From assembly GCA_902511425.1 (NCBI GenBank), contig CABXFE010000004.1, positions 1 to 48,552 of the forward strand: a stretch of 48,552 nucleotides of DNA, given 5' to 3'. A program made the position numbers and the translations under genes. Numbering within the stretch: the first letter of the stretch is position 1; every line of letters starts with the position of its first letter. This DNA is from an uncultured SAR86 cluster bacterium. GTDB lineage: Bacteria; Pseudomonadota; Gammaproteobacteria; Magnimaribacterales; D2472. The notes under the pieces were generated by a model, which made no database searches, had not been told where the DNA came from, and saw only the letters and a list, made by a program, of their open reading frames with translations. Below, piece by piece: positions 9,822 through 19,416 of the stretch.

Positions 9822-10250
9822 TTACTGTGAAGAAGCCGAATCCCTAAATTCTTTTATTTTTTCTAAGCTAACTTTATCTTTAAAACTCATAATTACTGCA
9901 GCAATAGATAATATTAGTATGGCGGCAGCTTCACCTAGAACAATCAAAGCATCCATTTCTTTGCTCTGCATCACAATCAATCTGCATAAAGCTGTAATTG
10001 CAATAATGATTGGAAGAGTTACAGGAATTCTATTAGTGCTATAAAAAGCTCCCACCATTCCAATAATTTCTGCATATATAAAAAGCATAAATAAATCTGG
10101 TAGGGTAATTTCCTGTGCTAAGACCATGTCAAAAATATACAAAGCAGATGCAATGCAGGTAGCTATTCCAATAATAGCTAAAAGTAATTTTTCACTTGCA
10201 ATGGTTGTCCAGTGCAAACTTTTTGTAAGTTTAGATTGCGTATCTTTCAT
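9822..10250 (-). CDS. PsiE-like phosphate-starvation-inducible membrane protein
   Basis: Four hydrophobic segments and 'PDLFMLFIYAEIIGMVGAFYSTNRIPVTLPIIIAITALCRLIV' characteristic of PsiE. Confidence 0.8.
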   Translation of the reverse strand: MKDTQSKLTKSLHWTTIASEKLLLAIIGIATCIASALYIFDMVLAQEITLPDLFMLFIYAEIIGMVGAFYSTNRIPVTLPIIIAITALCRLIVMQSKEMDALIVLGEAAAILILSIAAVIMSFKDKVSLEKIKEFRDSASSQ

Positions 10251-10374
10251 AAATTAATCATACCAAAGGAATATAGAATGAAATATTTTTTTTACTGAAA
10301 AGTTAAAATTCTGGCACCTTAATATTTATTGTAGTAAGTTAAAATGAAACATTAAATAGTTAAATAATAGACAT

Positions 10375-12060
10375 ATGATAGCAACAGAGAAAAATAGGAT
10401 TGAGATTTTTACCCAAAAAGGATGGTGGGGAGAAGATACACTATATTCACTATTTCAAGACGCTTTAACTTCTTGTAAGAACCAAGAAGCCCTTGTTGAT
10501 CCTGAAAATCGTGAGGACATTACAGGAGATATTCCTAAGAGATTATCCTTTGATGACATTGATAAAACTGTTGAAAGATATGCAGCTATTTTTTTTGAGC
10601 AAGGCTTAAGAAAAGATGACATTGCCATTATTCAATTGCCAAATGTTGTCGAGCTACCGATGGTTTATCTAGCCTTATCAAAACTTGGAATTATTTGTTC
10701 GCCCATTCCAATGCAATATGGTGCATACGAAATTACTAGCATTATAGCTGAGACTCAACCTAAGGCTTTTATTAGCATAGAAACCTTTAACAGTAATGCT
10801 CATGCTGAACAATTTTCTTCAATATTCAACAATGGAGAAGTTAAGTTTGCATTGGGTGAAATTGAGAATTTCATTAACTTGCATGATTACAATCCTGCTG
10901 ATGAATATTACGAATCTCAACAATCGCATGTTTCAGATAACCCAATCACTGCAAATGATATTTTTACTATCTGCTGGACCTCTGGTACTACTGGAACCCC
11001 AAAGGGTGTTCCGCGTAGCCATAATCTTTGGTTGCCAATGGCTAAAGCTGCAGCATTTGTTTCTGAAACCGAGAAGGGTGACACATTGCTGAATCCTTTT
11101 CCGATGATAAACATGGCGAGCATTGGAGGTTTTTTATTTAATTGGTTGTTATGCAAGGGCAAACTTGTCCAACATCATCCTTTTGATTTAAATGTTTTTC
11201 TGAATCAAATTTCGAGCGAGGATGTTAAATACACCATAGCTCCACCTGCCATTATGAACATGCTACTAAATAATCCAGCTATCCTAGATCAGCAAGATTT
11301 AAGTAGTTTAAGATGCATTGGGTGTGGTGGCGCCCCATTATCAGAATGGATGGTTGAGACATTTCAAAATAAATATAACTTAACCGTTCAAAATATTTTT
11401 GGCTCAAATGAAGGTGCAACACTTCTTAGCGCTCGCAATGAGATTGAAGATCCTCTTTTGCGTGCAAAATATTTTCCTCGTTTTGGAGTAGAAGGGTTTG
11501 ACTGGAGTAACCCAGTATCAAAATTAGTAAGAACAAAATTGGTCAGTGTTGAAACTAATGCTGAAATAATAGAGCCTGGCCAGCCAGGAGAATTGCTCAT
11601 TTCAGGCGCCACAGTTTTTGACGGGTACTGGAATGCCCCAGAAGCTAATGCCGAGGTATTTGATGAAGAAGGCTTTTTTAAGACTGGTGATTTATTTGAA
11701 ATTTCACCAGAAGATACCCAAATGAGATTTTATAAATTTTGCGGTAGATGCAAAGATCTCATTATTCGAGGTGGGATGAATATTTCTCCAGAGGAGTTAG
11801 ATAATCTGCTTAGCGCTCATCCTAAAATGTTGGAAGTTGCTGTAACTGGCTATGATGATAATATTTTAGGAGAAAAAGTTGGAGTTGTAGCTGTGGTTGC
11901 AGAAGGTGAGACTATATCTTTAGACGAAATAATAGAGTTTCTAAAAGACCAACAGATTGCAAAGTACAAAATGCCAGAGGATTTAAGACTGATTGATGCT
12001 TTACCAAAAAACCCTGTTGGTAAAGTTTTAAGACGAGAGCTAAAAGATTTATTTAACTAG
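10375..12060 (+). CDS. AMP-dependent acyl-CoA synthetase/ligase
   Basis: 'CWTSGTTGTPKGVPRSHN', 'GEEG/GEPGQPGELLISG', 'GFFKTGDL', 'FCGRCKDLIIRGGMNISPEELDNLL', 'PKNPVGKVLRRELK'. Confidence 0.96.
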   Translation: MIATEKNRIEIFTQKGWWGEDTLYSLFQDALTSCKNQEALVDPENREDITGDIPKRLSFDDIDKTVERYAAIFFEQGLRKDDIAIIQLPNVVELPMVYLALSKLGIICSPIPMQYGAYEITSIIAETQPKAFISIETFNSNAHAEQFSSIFNNGEVKFALGEIENFINLHDYNPADEYYESQQSHVSDNPITANDIFTICWTSGTTGTPKGVPRSHNLWLPMAKAAAFVSETEKGDTLLNPFPMINMASIGGFLFNWLLCKGKLVQHHPFDLNVFLNQISSEDVKYTIAPPAIMNMLLNNPAILDQQDLSSLRCIGCGGAPLSEWMVETFQNKYNLTVQNIFGSNEGATLLSARNEIEDPLLRAKYFPRFGVEGFDWSNPVSKLVRTKLVSVETNAEIIEPGQPGELLISGATVFDGYWNAPEANAEVFDEEGFFKTGDLFEISPEDTQMRFYKFCGRCKDLIIRGGMNISPEELDNLLSAHPKMLEVAVTGYDDNILGEKVGVVAVVAEGETISLDEIIEFLKDQQIAKYKMPEDLRLIDALPKNPVGKVLRRELKDLFN

Positions 12061-13292
12061 ATAGTTCCAACAACAAAGCTAACAACTGTTGTAGCGCTTC
12101 CACCAATATTTAAAGTTGATATATTTTTTGCATTTTCAATTTGGTACTCACCCGCATGATCTGTGCATTGTTTGTAGCAATCAAGCAGCATTCTCACACC
12201 CGTTGCGCCTACCGGATGTCCTAAGCCAATAAGTCCACCACTTGCATTGATCGGAATTCTGCCGCCAATCTCAATTTCGCCTGATTCAATTGCTTTCCAG
12301 CTCTCTCCAGGTTTTGTAATGCCAAAATGATCAATTGCCATATATTCAGTTGATGTAAAGCAATCATGAGTCTCAATACCATCTATATCAGCTACACCTT
12401 GCATCCCAGCTCTTGCAAATGCATCATCGATCGCTTTTTTTACATGTGGAAAAATGTAGTCTTTATTCTTACTAAAATCGATTTTTTCTTGATACGTTAT
12501 AGGGCCTGTTTGATGACCCCAGCCTTTGATATAAGGAATGGACTCAATTTCTATTGATTTTGCTTTTGCATATTCTCTAGCTTTTTTTTCACTCGCTAAG
12601 AAAATTATAGCGGCGCCATCGGTTACTTGACCGCAATCCATCTTTCTGGTCCTACCCTCAATTACAGGATTAGCATGATCTGATCTTGTAAAAGTATCCA
12701 ATTCAAAAGTCCATCCTCGCGTTTGTGAATTTGGATTTTTTTTAGCATTACCAAAATTTATCTCTGATATTTTTGAAAGATGATCTTCATTTATGCCATA
12801 TCTTTTATCATATTCATTTGTCAGCTCACTAAACATATGTGGCCAAGGGTATTGTACGCCCTGGCATTCAAAACCTGATCGCATTGCAGGGCCCCCAATA
12901 TTTTGTGCTGCCTGCTCTCCTGGAACATTCCTCATTTGCTCAATGCCTAAGACTGCAGCTACCTCATATCTACCCGATTCAATTTCAGCACAAGCAGCCA
13001 AAGTTGCAATACTGCCAGAAGCACATGCGGCCTCATGTCGTGAAGAGGGCAGTCCAAAAAAATCAGGGTGCGAGGAAACAAAAAAGCCGCCTAAATGGCC
13101 TTGATTGCAAAATAACTCAGCAGTGAAATTTCCAACATGGGCTACATCAATATCTTTTGGCTCTAATTCAACAGAGGATAATCCTTGCGTAATTGTATTC
13201 TCGAATACATCTAAAAGGTCAAGTTCATTTCTGTGCCAGTTCTGAGCAAAGTCAGATTGATAGCCCCCTAGGATGTAGACGCGTTCTTGCAT
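12057..13292 (-). CDS. Thiolase family protein (SCP2-like acetyl-CoA acetyltransferase)
   Basis: 'EAACASGSIATLAACAEIESGRYEVAAVLGIEQM', 'DIDGIETHDCFTSTEYMA', 'NASGGLIGLGHPVGATGVRM', 'STLNIGGSATTVVSFVVG'. Confidence 0.93.
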   Translation of the reverse strand: MQERVYILGGYQSDFAQNWHRNELDLLDVFENTITQGLSSVELEPKDIDVAHVGNFTAELFCNQGHLGGFFVSSHPDFFGLPSSRHEAACASGSIATLAACAEIESGRYEVAAVLGIEQMRNVPGEQAAQNIGGPAMRSGFECQGVQYPWPHMFSELTNEYDKRYGINEDHLSKISEINFGNAKKNPNSQTRGWTFELDTFTRSDHANPVIEGRTRKMDCGQVTDGAAIIFLASEKKAREYAKAKSIEIESIPYIKGWGHQTGPITYQEKIDFSKNKDYIFPHVKKAIDDAFARAGMQGVADIDGIETHDCFTSTEYMAIDHFGITKPGESWKAIESGEIEIGGRIPINASGGLIGLGHPVGATGVRMLLDCYKQCTDHAGEYQIENAKNISTLNIGGSATTVVSFVVGTI

Positions 13293-13395
13293 TCATTAAT
13301 TATATGCATGATTCTCTAACATTCAAAAGAAAAACTCGAGTGAGTAATAATACAAAACTTGTAATAAACTTAAATTTAGATTTTTATTAGATCCT

Positions 13396-14298
13396 ATGCA
13401 AAATGATAAGTTAATTGATCAATTACGATTGCCTGTAATCGTTGCTCCGATGTTCTTGGTTTCTGGGCCAGATTTAGTAATCGCCAGCAGCAATGCAGGA
13501 TTGATTGGCTCTTTCCCAGGACCAAATGCAAGAACTGCTGAGGAGCTTGAAGATTGGATGCATCAAATCAATAACGCTACTTCAAATCCTTGGGCATTTA
13601 ACATGATCACCCACAAGACCTATGATAGGTTTTCAGAGGAATTGGACTTAATTAAAAAGTTCCAACCAAAAATTGTAATCACTGCTTTAGGCAGTCCTGA
13701 AAGAGTGATAGAGGCTGTGCACGGATATGGAGGCAAGGTAATTGCAGATGTTAATAATATTAATTTTGCACGTCGTTGTGCAGAGATGGCTGTTGATGGC
13801 ATGGCTCTTATTTGCCATGGAGCGGGAGGCCACACTGGGCACCTTTCCCCATTTTCATTTAGTGCTTATGTGAGAGAGTTTTTTGATGGTCTAATCGTTT
13901 TAGCAGGCTCAATTTCTACTGGGCAACATATTAAAGCAGCTCAATTATTAAGTGCAGATCTATGTTACATGGGTACAAGGTTCATTTCAGCTCAAGAAAG
14001 CAACGCAGTTGATGAATATAAATCTATGATCATTAATTCAACATATGATGATTTGAGAATGACGAATCTATTCACTGGCGCCCAAGCTTATTATTTAAAA
14101 GATAGCATTATTAAAAATAATTTAGATCCAGATAACTTGGACTCAAATACAGAGGGTTTTAATGTTTCAGCCTCCCAGGACAAAATTAAAGCTTGGAAAG
14201 ATATTTGGTCAGCCGGACAGGGCGTTGGTTTAATTAAAAATATAGAAAGCGTAGAATCTATAGTAGAAAAACTTGAATCTGAGTTTCTTCGGGGGTAG
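13396..14298 (+). CDS. Nitronate monooxygenase-like FMN enzyme (2-nitropropane dioxygenase family)
   Basis: 'LPVIVAPMFLVSGPDLVIASSNAGLIGSFP', 'HGAGGHTGHLSPFSF', 'VLAGSISTGQHIKAAQLLSADLCYMGTRFISAQES'. Confidence 0.92.
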   Translation: MQNDKLIDQLRLPVIVAPMFLVSGPDLVIASSNAGLIGSFPGPNARTAEELEDWMHQINNATSNPWAFNMITHKTYDRFSEELDLIKKFQPKIVITALGSPERVIEAVHGYGGKVIADVNNINFARRCAEMAVDGMALICHGAGGHTGHLSPFSFSAYVREFFDGLIVLAGSISTGQHIKAAQLLSADLCYMGTRFISAQESNAVDEYKSMIINSTYDDLRMTNLFTGAQAYYLKDSIIKNNLDPDNLDSNTEGFNVSASQDKIKAWKDIWSAGQGVGLIKNIESVESIVEKLESEFLRG

Positions 14299-14301
14299 AG
14301 A

Positions 14302-15759
14302 ATGGAAATTAAAAAAACAAATACCATTAAATCATCAATAAAAACTCATGATCATCCATATTTAAAGGATGCATGGATACCAAATTATGATGAATACGAG
14401 GCTGATGATTTAAAAGCACTTGGCGATATTCCTAAGGACATAGAGGGTGCTTACTATAGAAATACTGAAAATCAAGTGCATGAGCCTATTGGACGTTTTC
14501 ATCCTTTTGATGGAGATGCAATGATTCATTCAATTAACTTTGATAATGGAAAAGTTAACTATGTTAATAAATTTGTAAAGACTGAAGGCTTTTTGGTCGA
14601 GCAAGAAATGGGCAAGTCTATGTGGGCTGGCTTGATGGAAAGAACAGGCTCATCAAAATTACCAGGCTGGGGAGCTCAAGGCGGTATCAAGGATTCATCT
14701 TCGACGGATATCATAGTTCATGCTGGCGAACCTCTAACAACCTTTTATCAATGTGGGGAAGGATATCAACTAAATCCCTATTCACTTGATACTGAGCAAA
14801 AAGCATCATGGGTTCCAGTTGGCGGCGTATCAGCACATCCAAAAGTCGATATTTCAACTGGCGAGTTACTTTTTTTTAATTATTCAAAGCAATCTCCTTA
14901 TTTAAATTATGGCGTTGTGGATAAAAATCAAAACTTAAAACATTTTGTTCCAATTGAACTTCCAGGACCAAGACTTCCTCATGATATGGCCTTTAGCAAA
15001 AACTATTCAATCATTAATGATCTTCCTCTTTTTTGGGATCAAGAGATGCTCAAAAAAGGAATTCATGCCACAAGATTACATGACTTGCCTTCAAGATTTG
15101 CGGTTATTCCAAGATATGGCAATCCAGAAGACATTAAATGGTTTGAAGCCGATCCAACCTATGTTCTTCATTGGAACAATGCTTATGAAATAGGTGACGA
15201 ATTAATTCTGGAGGGATACTTTCAAGAACATCCTTGGCCAGAAAATTATGTCGATGCGCCACCAGGACTTGAGCGTATGATGGCTTTTTTAGATTTTTCG
15301 CTGCTAAAACCAAGACTGCATAGATGGAAATTTAATCTAAAAACTGGAGCGACAACTGAAGAAGATATTTGTAATGAAACAATTGAGTTTGGTGTCATAA
15401 ATCAGCACATTGCAGGTTTGGAGCACAGATACACTTACAGTATGGTTCCAACTAAGGGACATTTTACTTTTGATGGGATCACCAAACACGATCATCAAAA
15501 AAAATCTTTAACTAAATACATTTTTCCAGAACATATTTTTATTAGTGAAGTTAGCTTTGCACCTAAAACAAATGGAATTGATGAAGATGATGGATATTTA
15601 GTAACTATTAGTAATGATGTCAGAGAAAAGAGCTCATCGTGCTTGTTGTTTGATGCTAAGAATATTGAACAGGGGCCAGTTTGCGATATTCCTCTACCAC
15701 ATCAAATTTGTTCCGGCACCCATGCAACCTGGGCTCAAAAAAGCGATTTAAAATCATAA
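14302..15759 (+). CDS. Carotenoid cleavage oxygenase / RPE65 family
   Basis: 'GAYYRNTENQVHEPIGRFHPFDGDAMIHSINFDNGKVNYVNKFVKTEGF' N-terminal signature; four likely iron-ligand His: 'VSAHPKVDISTGEL', 'LPHDMAFSKNYSI', 'VLHWNNAYEIGDELILEGY', 'CSGTHATW'. Confidence 0.95.
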   Translation: MEIKKTNTIKSSIKTHDHPYLKDAWIPNYDEYEADDLKALGDIPKDIEGAYYRNTENQVHEPIGRFHPFDGDAMIHSINFDNGKVNYVNKFVKTEGFLVEQEMGKSMWAGLMERTGSSKLPGWGAQGGIKDSSSTDIIVHAGEPLTTFYQCGEGYQLNPYSLDTEQKASWVPVGGVSAHPKVDISTGELLFFNYSKQSPYLNYGVVDKNQNLKHFVPIELPGPRLPHDMAFSKNYSIINDLPLFWDQEMLKKGIHATRLHDLPSRFAVIPRYGNPEDIKWFEADPTYVLHWNNAYEIGDELILEGYFQEHPWPENYVDAPPGLERMMAFLDFSLLKPRLHRWKFNLKTGATTEEDICNETIEFGVINQHIAGLEHRYTYSMVPTKGHFTFDGITKHDHQKKSLTKYIFPEHIFISEVSFAPKTNGIDEDDGYLVTISNDVREKSSSCLLFDAKNIEQGPVCDIPLPHQICSGTHATWAQKSDLKS

Positions 15760-15763
15760 ATTT

Positions 15764-16963
15764 ATGAATCCTATTTATATTGTTGATTCAATAAGAACGC
15801 CTAGAGCTCGAGCAAATCAAAAAGGTGGACTTAATAAGCTCAATCCATATGAATTATTAGATTTTTTGTATAAGGATATTGAGTCTAAAAATTTCTTCAA
15901 TTTAAAATCTATCGATGAAGTGATATTGGGTTGTGTCACTCAATTTGGGGAGCAAGCTGGTAATATTGCAAAAGCTTCTTCTTTATTTTCTGGGTATCCA
16001 GATTCAATTTCTGGTCTAACTATAAATAGGTTTTGTTCCTCAAGCTTGGATGCAATAAATTTAGCTTGTTTGAAGGTTCAATCTCAGCAGGCAAATAATG
16101 TTATTGCAGGTGGAGTAGAAATGATGTCCAGGGTACCCATGCTTTCTGATGAAGCAGCAATTTGGAATGATATTGAGATAGCTGAAAGAGCAAAAATTTT
16201 TTTAATGGGCAGTGGAGCTGATCTGATTGCCAGTCTTTTTAATATTTCAAGAGATGATGTAGACAAGCAAGCACTAAAATCTCAGCAACATGCATTAAAT
16301 GCTCAAAAAAATAATTACTTTAAGTCAATAATTCCAGTTACATCTAAGAATAAATTAATTCACTGTGTTGAGGATGAATGCATTAGGCCTGATACAACCC
16401 TAGAAAGCTTGGCTTTATTAGAGCCCAGTTTTAAGAGGCTAGGAGAGAAGGGAGTCGACCACGCTCAATTAGATCTTTTTCGTAACTTAAAAGAGATCTC
16501 TCATGTGCATACAGCCGGCAACTCTCCGGCAATGGCAGATGCTGCATCTATGACGTTACTTTCAAATAAAAAAATTCAGGAAAATGGACACAGAGCTAGA
16601 GCAAAAATTATTTCTGTTGCTACAGTAAATGATGACCCTTTATTGGTTTTGTCAGGTTGCATCTTAGCTACGCAAAAAATACTTTCACAAAATAATTTAA
16701 AAGTTTCAGATGTGGATTTATTTGAAATACATGAAGCTTTCGCATCGACAATGATTCATTGTCAGCAAGAATTAAAAATTGATGATGATAAATTAAATGT
16801 TAATGGTGGCTGCATTGCGCTTGGTCATCCCATGGGAGCCACCGGCTCAATAATGATGTCGACATTGGTTGATGAGCTTGAAAGACAAGATCTTTCAATC
16901 GGAATTGTTGCAACTAGTGGTGCGGCTGGAGCTGGAACAGCTATTTTAATTGAGAGGATATAA
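15764..16963 (+). CDS. Acetyl-CoA C-acyltransferase (thiolase), with Cys->Ser in the C-terminal motif
   Basis: 'INRFCSSSLDAINLACLKVQSQQANNVIAGGVEMMSRVP', 'FEIHEAFAS', 'NVNGGCIALGHPMGATGSI', C-terminal 'ATSGAAGAGTAILIE'. Confidence 0.93.
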   Translation: MNPIYIVDSIRTPRARANQKGGLNKLNPYELLDFLYKDIESKNFFNLKSIDEVILGCVTQFGEQAGNIAKASSLFSGYPDSISGLTINRFCSSSLDAINLACLKVQSQQANNVIAGGVEMMSRVPMLSDEAAIWNDIEIAERAKIFLMGSGADLIASLFNISRDDVDKQALKSQQHALNAQKNNYFKSIIPVTSKNKLIHCVEDECIRPDTTLESLALLEPSFKRLGEKGVDHAQLDLFRNLKEISHVHTAGNSPAMADAASMTLLSNKKIQENGHRARAKIISVATVNDDPLLVLSGCILATQKILSQNNLKVSDVDLFEIHEAFASTMIHCQQELKIDDDKLNVNGGCIALGHPMGATGSIMMSTLVDELERQDLSIGIVATSGAAGAGTAILIERI

Positions 16964-16992
16964 AAAAGCCCCACTATAAAGTGAGGCTTTTG
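16964..16992. terminator. Bidirectional intrinsic terminator between the convergent thiolase and TonB receptor genes
   Basis: AAAAAAGCCCCACT-ATAA-AGTGAGGCTTTT (one internal mismatch), T/A runs on both sides. Confidence 0.8.
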
Positions 16993-17010
16993 TATTATTT
17001 ATTAAATAGA

Positions 17011-19299
17011 TTAAAAATTGTAATCTAACTTAATAGCAATGTTTTTTGGTCTAGCATAGATTGCATCGTAGGCTATTCCATCAAGAGCTCCACCTGAAGC
17101 TAGTCTAACAAATGTTCTTGCAAGTGGAATGGTTCCACCAACAACTTTAATTCGTTCGTCAGTCAGGTTATCACCAATCAAGGACACTCTCCATTTGCCA
17201 TCTGCACTTGTTAAGCCAAGCACCAAACCAACTTTTGAGTAGCCACTTTCTTTGATATTTTTATCAAGGTTAGTAGTGATGAAGTACTCTGAAGAATAAT
17301 CAACATTTAAATTAGCATCAAATACCCAGCTATTAGATAAAACAGCATCGTATGCAAATCCAGCATTCGCTGTATCTTCAGGAGCCAGAATAACGCTGGC
17401 ACCAGATCTGTCACAATAAATACCATTAGTAGCAGCTTCGCCATATGCGCACTGACTATTTTTCCAATCAGTAAATTTATAGTCTAGGCTGGCCATAGAG
17501 GCATAGAATTCTAAGTTGTCAGTAATAAGATACCTACCTTGCATTTCAAAGCCATCTAATTCTGCAGCGGATGCATTACCAACTTTAAAACCTAATACGC
17601 CATCAAATACACTGGTTTGCAGGTCATCATATTCAGTTGTGAAATAGGTGAAATCAAATGAAGCCCTATCTGATTTCATCTTATAGCCCCATTCAATATT
17701 AGTCGCATTTTCTTCTTCAAACTCCCATCCTCCGTAGCTTGCCACAAATGGAGTTCCTGGAATTGAATTACCTCGAATATCAAAACCTCCAGCTTTAGAG
17801 CCCTCAGTGTATGAAACATACATTTGAGAGTTATCACTTAAGTCATAACTTAATCGAACCATTGGATCAAATGAGTTTTCACTTCTGCTGCTGGCTATGC
17901 TGTGAGGACCAACATTAAGAACTGCTGCCCATAAAGCGGGTAACATTGGCGAACCATCAAGCACTGTACCAGTTCCATCTAGGGTTAGGTCTCTACTGCC
18001 GTCTTTATCTTCACTAGAGTATCTAGCACCCAATGTTAATCTCCAATTACCTTCAAGGTTAATATCTGCTTGCCCAAAAACAGAATACATATCTGAGGAT
18101 TGTGCATATAGTCTGTCCCAATTTGTTCCAACCAATGATGAAATTGGAGGTCCTGCTAGAGCAAGAAAAGAGCCCAATGGAACGTAATCTGTGACATCAA
18201 CATCAGCAGTTTGGAAGTATGCCCCTACGATATAGTCAACATCTTCTCCACCAGGTGAGGTGTAACGAATTTCTTGAGACCATTGATCATACTTTTCCGT
18301 TTGATTTGTACCATCTAATATCTCAAGACCCACGTAGTCCACATCTAGAACCTCATATGAATCATATTCGACATGAGCCGTAATTGAAGTAAGAGTTCCT
18401 CCACCATCCATTGGATAATTAGCAGTTAGGACAAAATTATCCATGGTATTTTGGCTAAAAGTTTCGCCACTTGATCTAACCCAGTCCTCATTAGTTTCAA
18501 CTGCAATGGGTCCTGCAAACACTAGTCCATAACCATCTTGCGGAGCAATAGCTTCCATGGCATAGCCTACAGAGTCAAAATCAGCAGTCTCAACTTTAAG
18601 GTTGTAATCAACATCACCAGATGTCCAGGCAAGCTGACCTCTGATGTATGTTTCATCTCTTTGTGGCTCAAGTCTTTTCATGTTTGTATTTGTAATCCAT
18701 CCATCCATTTCTCTTGTAGAAACAGTTAACCTTCCAAGAAGGTTGTCAGATAGAGCTCCGGATAAGACTAAAAGTGATTGATCTTCACCATGTTCAGATT
18801 CATGAGATGTAGAAAATTTACCTTCAAACTCCTCAGTTGGTTTCGCTGAGGTCACACTAACAGCTCCACCAATAGCATTCTTACCAAACAAAGTTGGCTG
18901 AGGGCCTCTTAAAACCTCAACTCGCTCAAGATCAACAAGCGGAGTCCTTGCCAATTGACTTCTAGGATAAACAACACCATCAAAGTTCATTGGTACAGAT
19001 TGCTCAAAACCTTTGTTGGCGCCTGATCTAACTCCGCGAATAGAAATTGAAGTATCGATTTGTGTTTCAACCACCATAAAGTTTGGAACAGAAGCTGAGA
19101 GTGTTTGAAGGTTATCAACACTTCTATCAGCAATGTCTTCTCCAGCAATGGCTGATACAGAAATTGGCACATCTTGCAGGCTCTGTTCTCTAATCTGAGC
19201 AGTAACCACAACCTCTTCAAGAACTTGTGTAAAGGCCAAAGGTGCCCAAGCAAATAAAATGGTCGCAAAGACCGCATTAAAAAGACGTTTACTTAACAT
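17011..19299 (-). CDS. TonB-dependent receptor
   Basis: Signal peptide, TonB box-like 'LEEVVVTAQIREQSLQDVPISVSAIAGEDI', plug 'ISIRGVRSGANKG', 'RVEVLRGPQPTLFGKNAIGGAVSVTSAKP', terminal beta-strand ending in F. Confidence 0.96.
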   Translation of the reverse strand: MLSKRLFNAVFATILFAWAPLAFTQVLEEVVVTAQIREQSLQDVPISVSAIAGEDIADRSVDNLQTLSASVPNFMVVETQIDTSISIRGVRSGANKGFEQSVPMNFDGVVYPRSQLARTPLVDLERVEVLRGPQPTLFGKNAIGGAVSVTSAKPTEEFEGKFSTSHESEHGEDQSLLVLSGALSDNLLGRLTVSTREMDGWITNTNMKRLEPQRDETYIRGQLAWTSGDVDYNLKVETADFDSVGYAMEAIAPQDGYGLVFAGPIAVETNEDWVRSSGETFSQNTMDNFVLTANYPMDGGGTLTSITAHVEYDSYEVLDVDYVGLEILDGTNQTEKYDQWSQEIRYTSPGGEDVDYIVGAYFQTADVDVTDYVPLGSFLALAGPPISSLVGTNWDRLYAQSSDMYSVFGQADINLEGNWRLTLGARYSSEDKDGSRDLTLDGTGTVLDGSPMLPALWAAVLNVGPHSIASSRSENSFDPMVRLSYDLSDNSQMYVSYTEGSKAGGFDIRGNSIPGTPFVASYGGWEFEEENATNIEWGYKMKSDRASFDFTYFTTEYDDLQTSVFDGVLGFKVGNASAAELDGFEMQGRYLITDNLEFYASMASLDYKFTDWKNSQCAYGEAATNGIYCDRSGASVILAPEDTANAGFAYDAVLSNSWVFDANLNVDYSSEYFITTNLDKNIKESGYSKVGLVLGLTSADGKWRVSLIGDNLTDERIKVVGGTIPLARTFVRLASGGALDGIAYDAIYARPKNIAIKLDYNF

Positions 19300-19416
19300 A
19301 TATCCCCTTATATATAAAAAATTTAGGTAATGATAACTAAATTGAATACATATGACTATTTTTTTACTATTAAGTAAATTTAATTGAATTCTTGTGAAAG
19401 AACGAATCCAAAGGAG

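Noticed and set aside
12793-13126. Plus-strand ORFs of 103 and 95 aa inside the SCP2-like thiolase
   Set aside because: Mutually overlapping shadow ORFs opposite a confident CDS.
18987-19277. 96-aa ORF in another frame of the TonB receptor N-terminus
   Set aside because: Out-of-frame translation of the TonB receptor plug region; Leu-rich nonsense composition.
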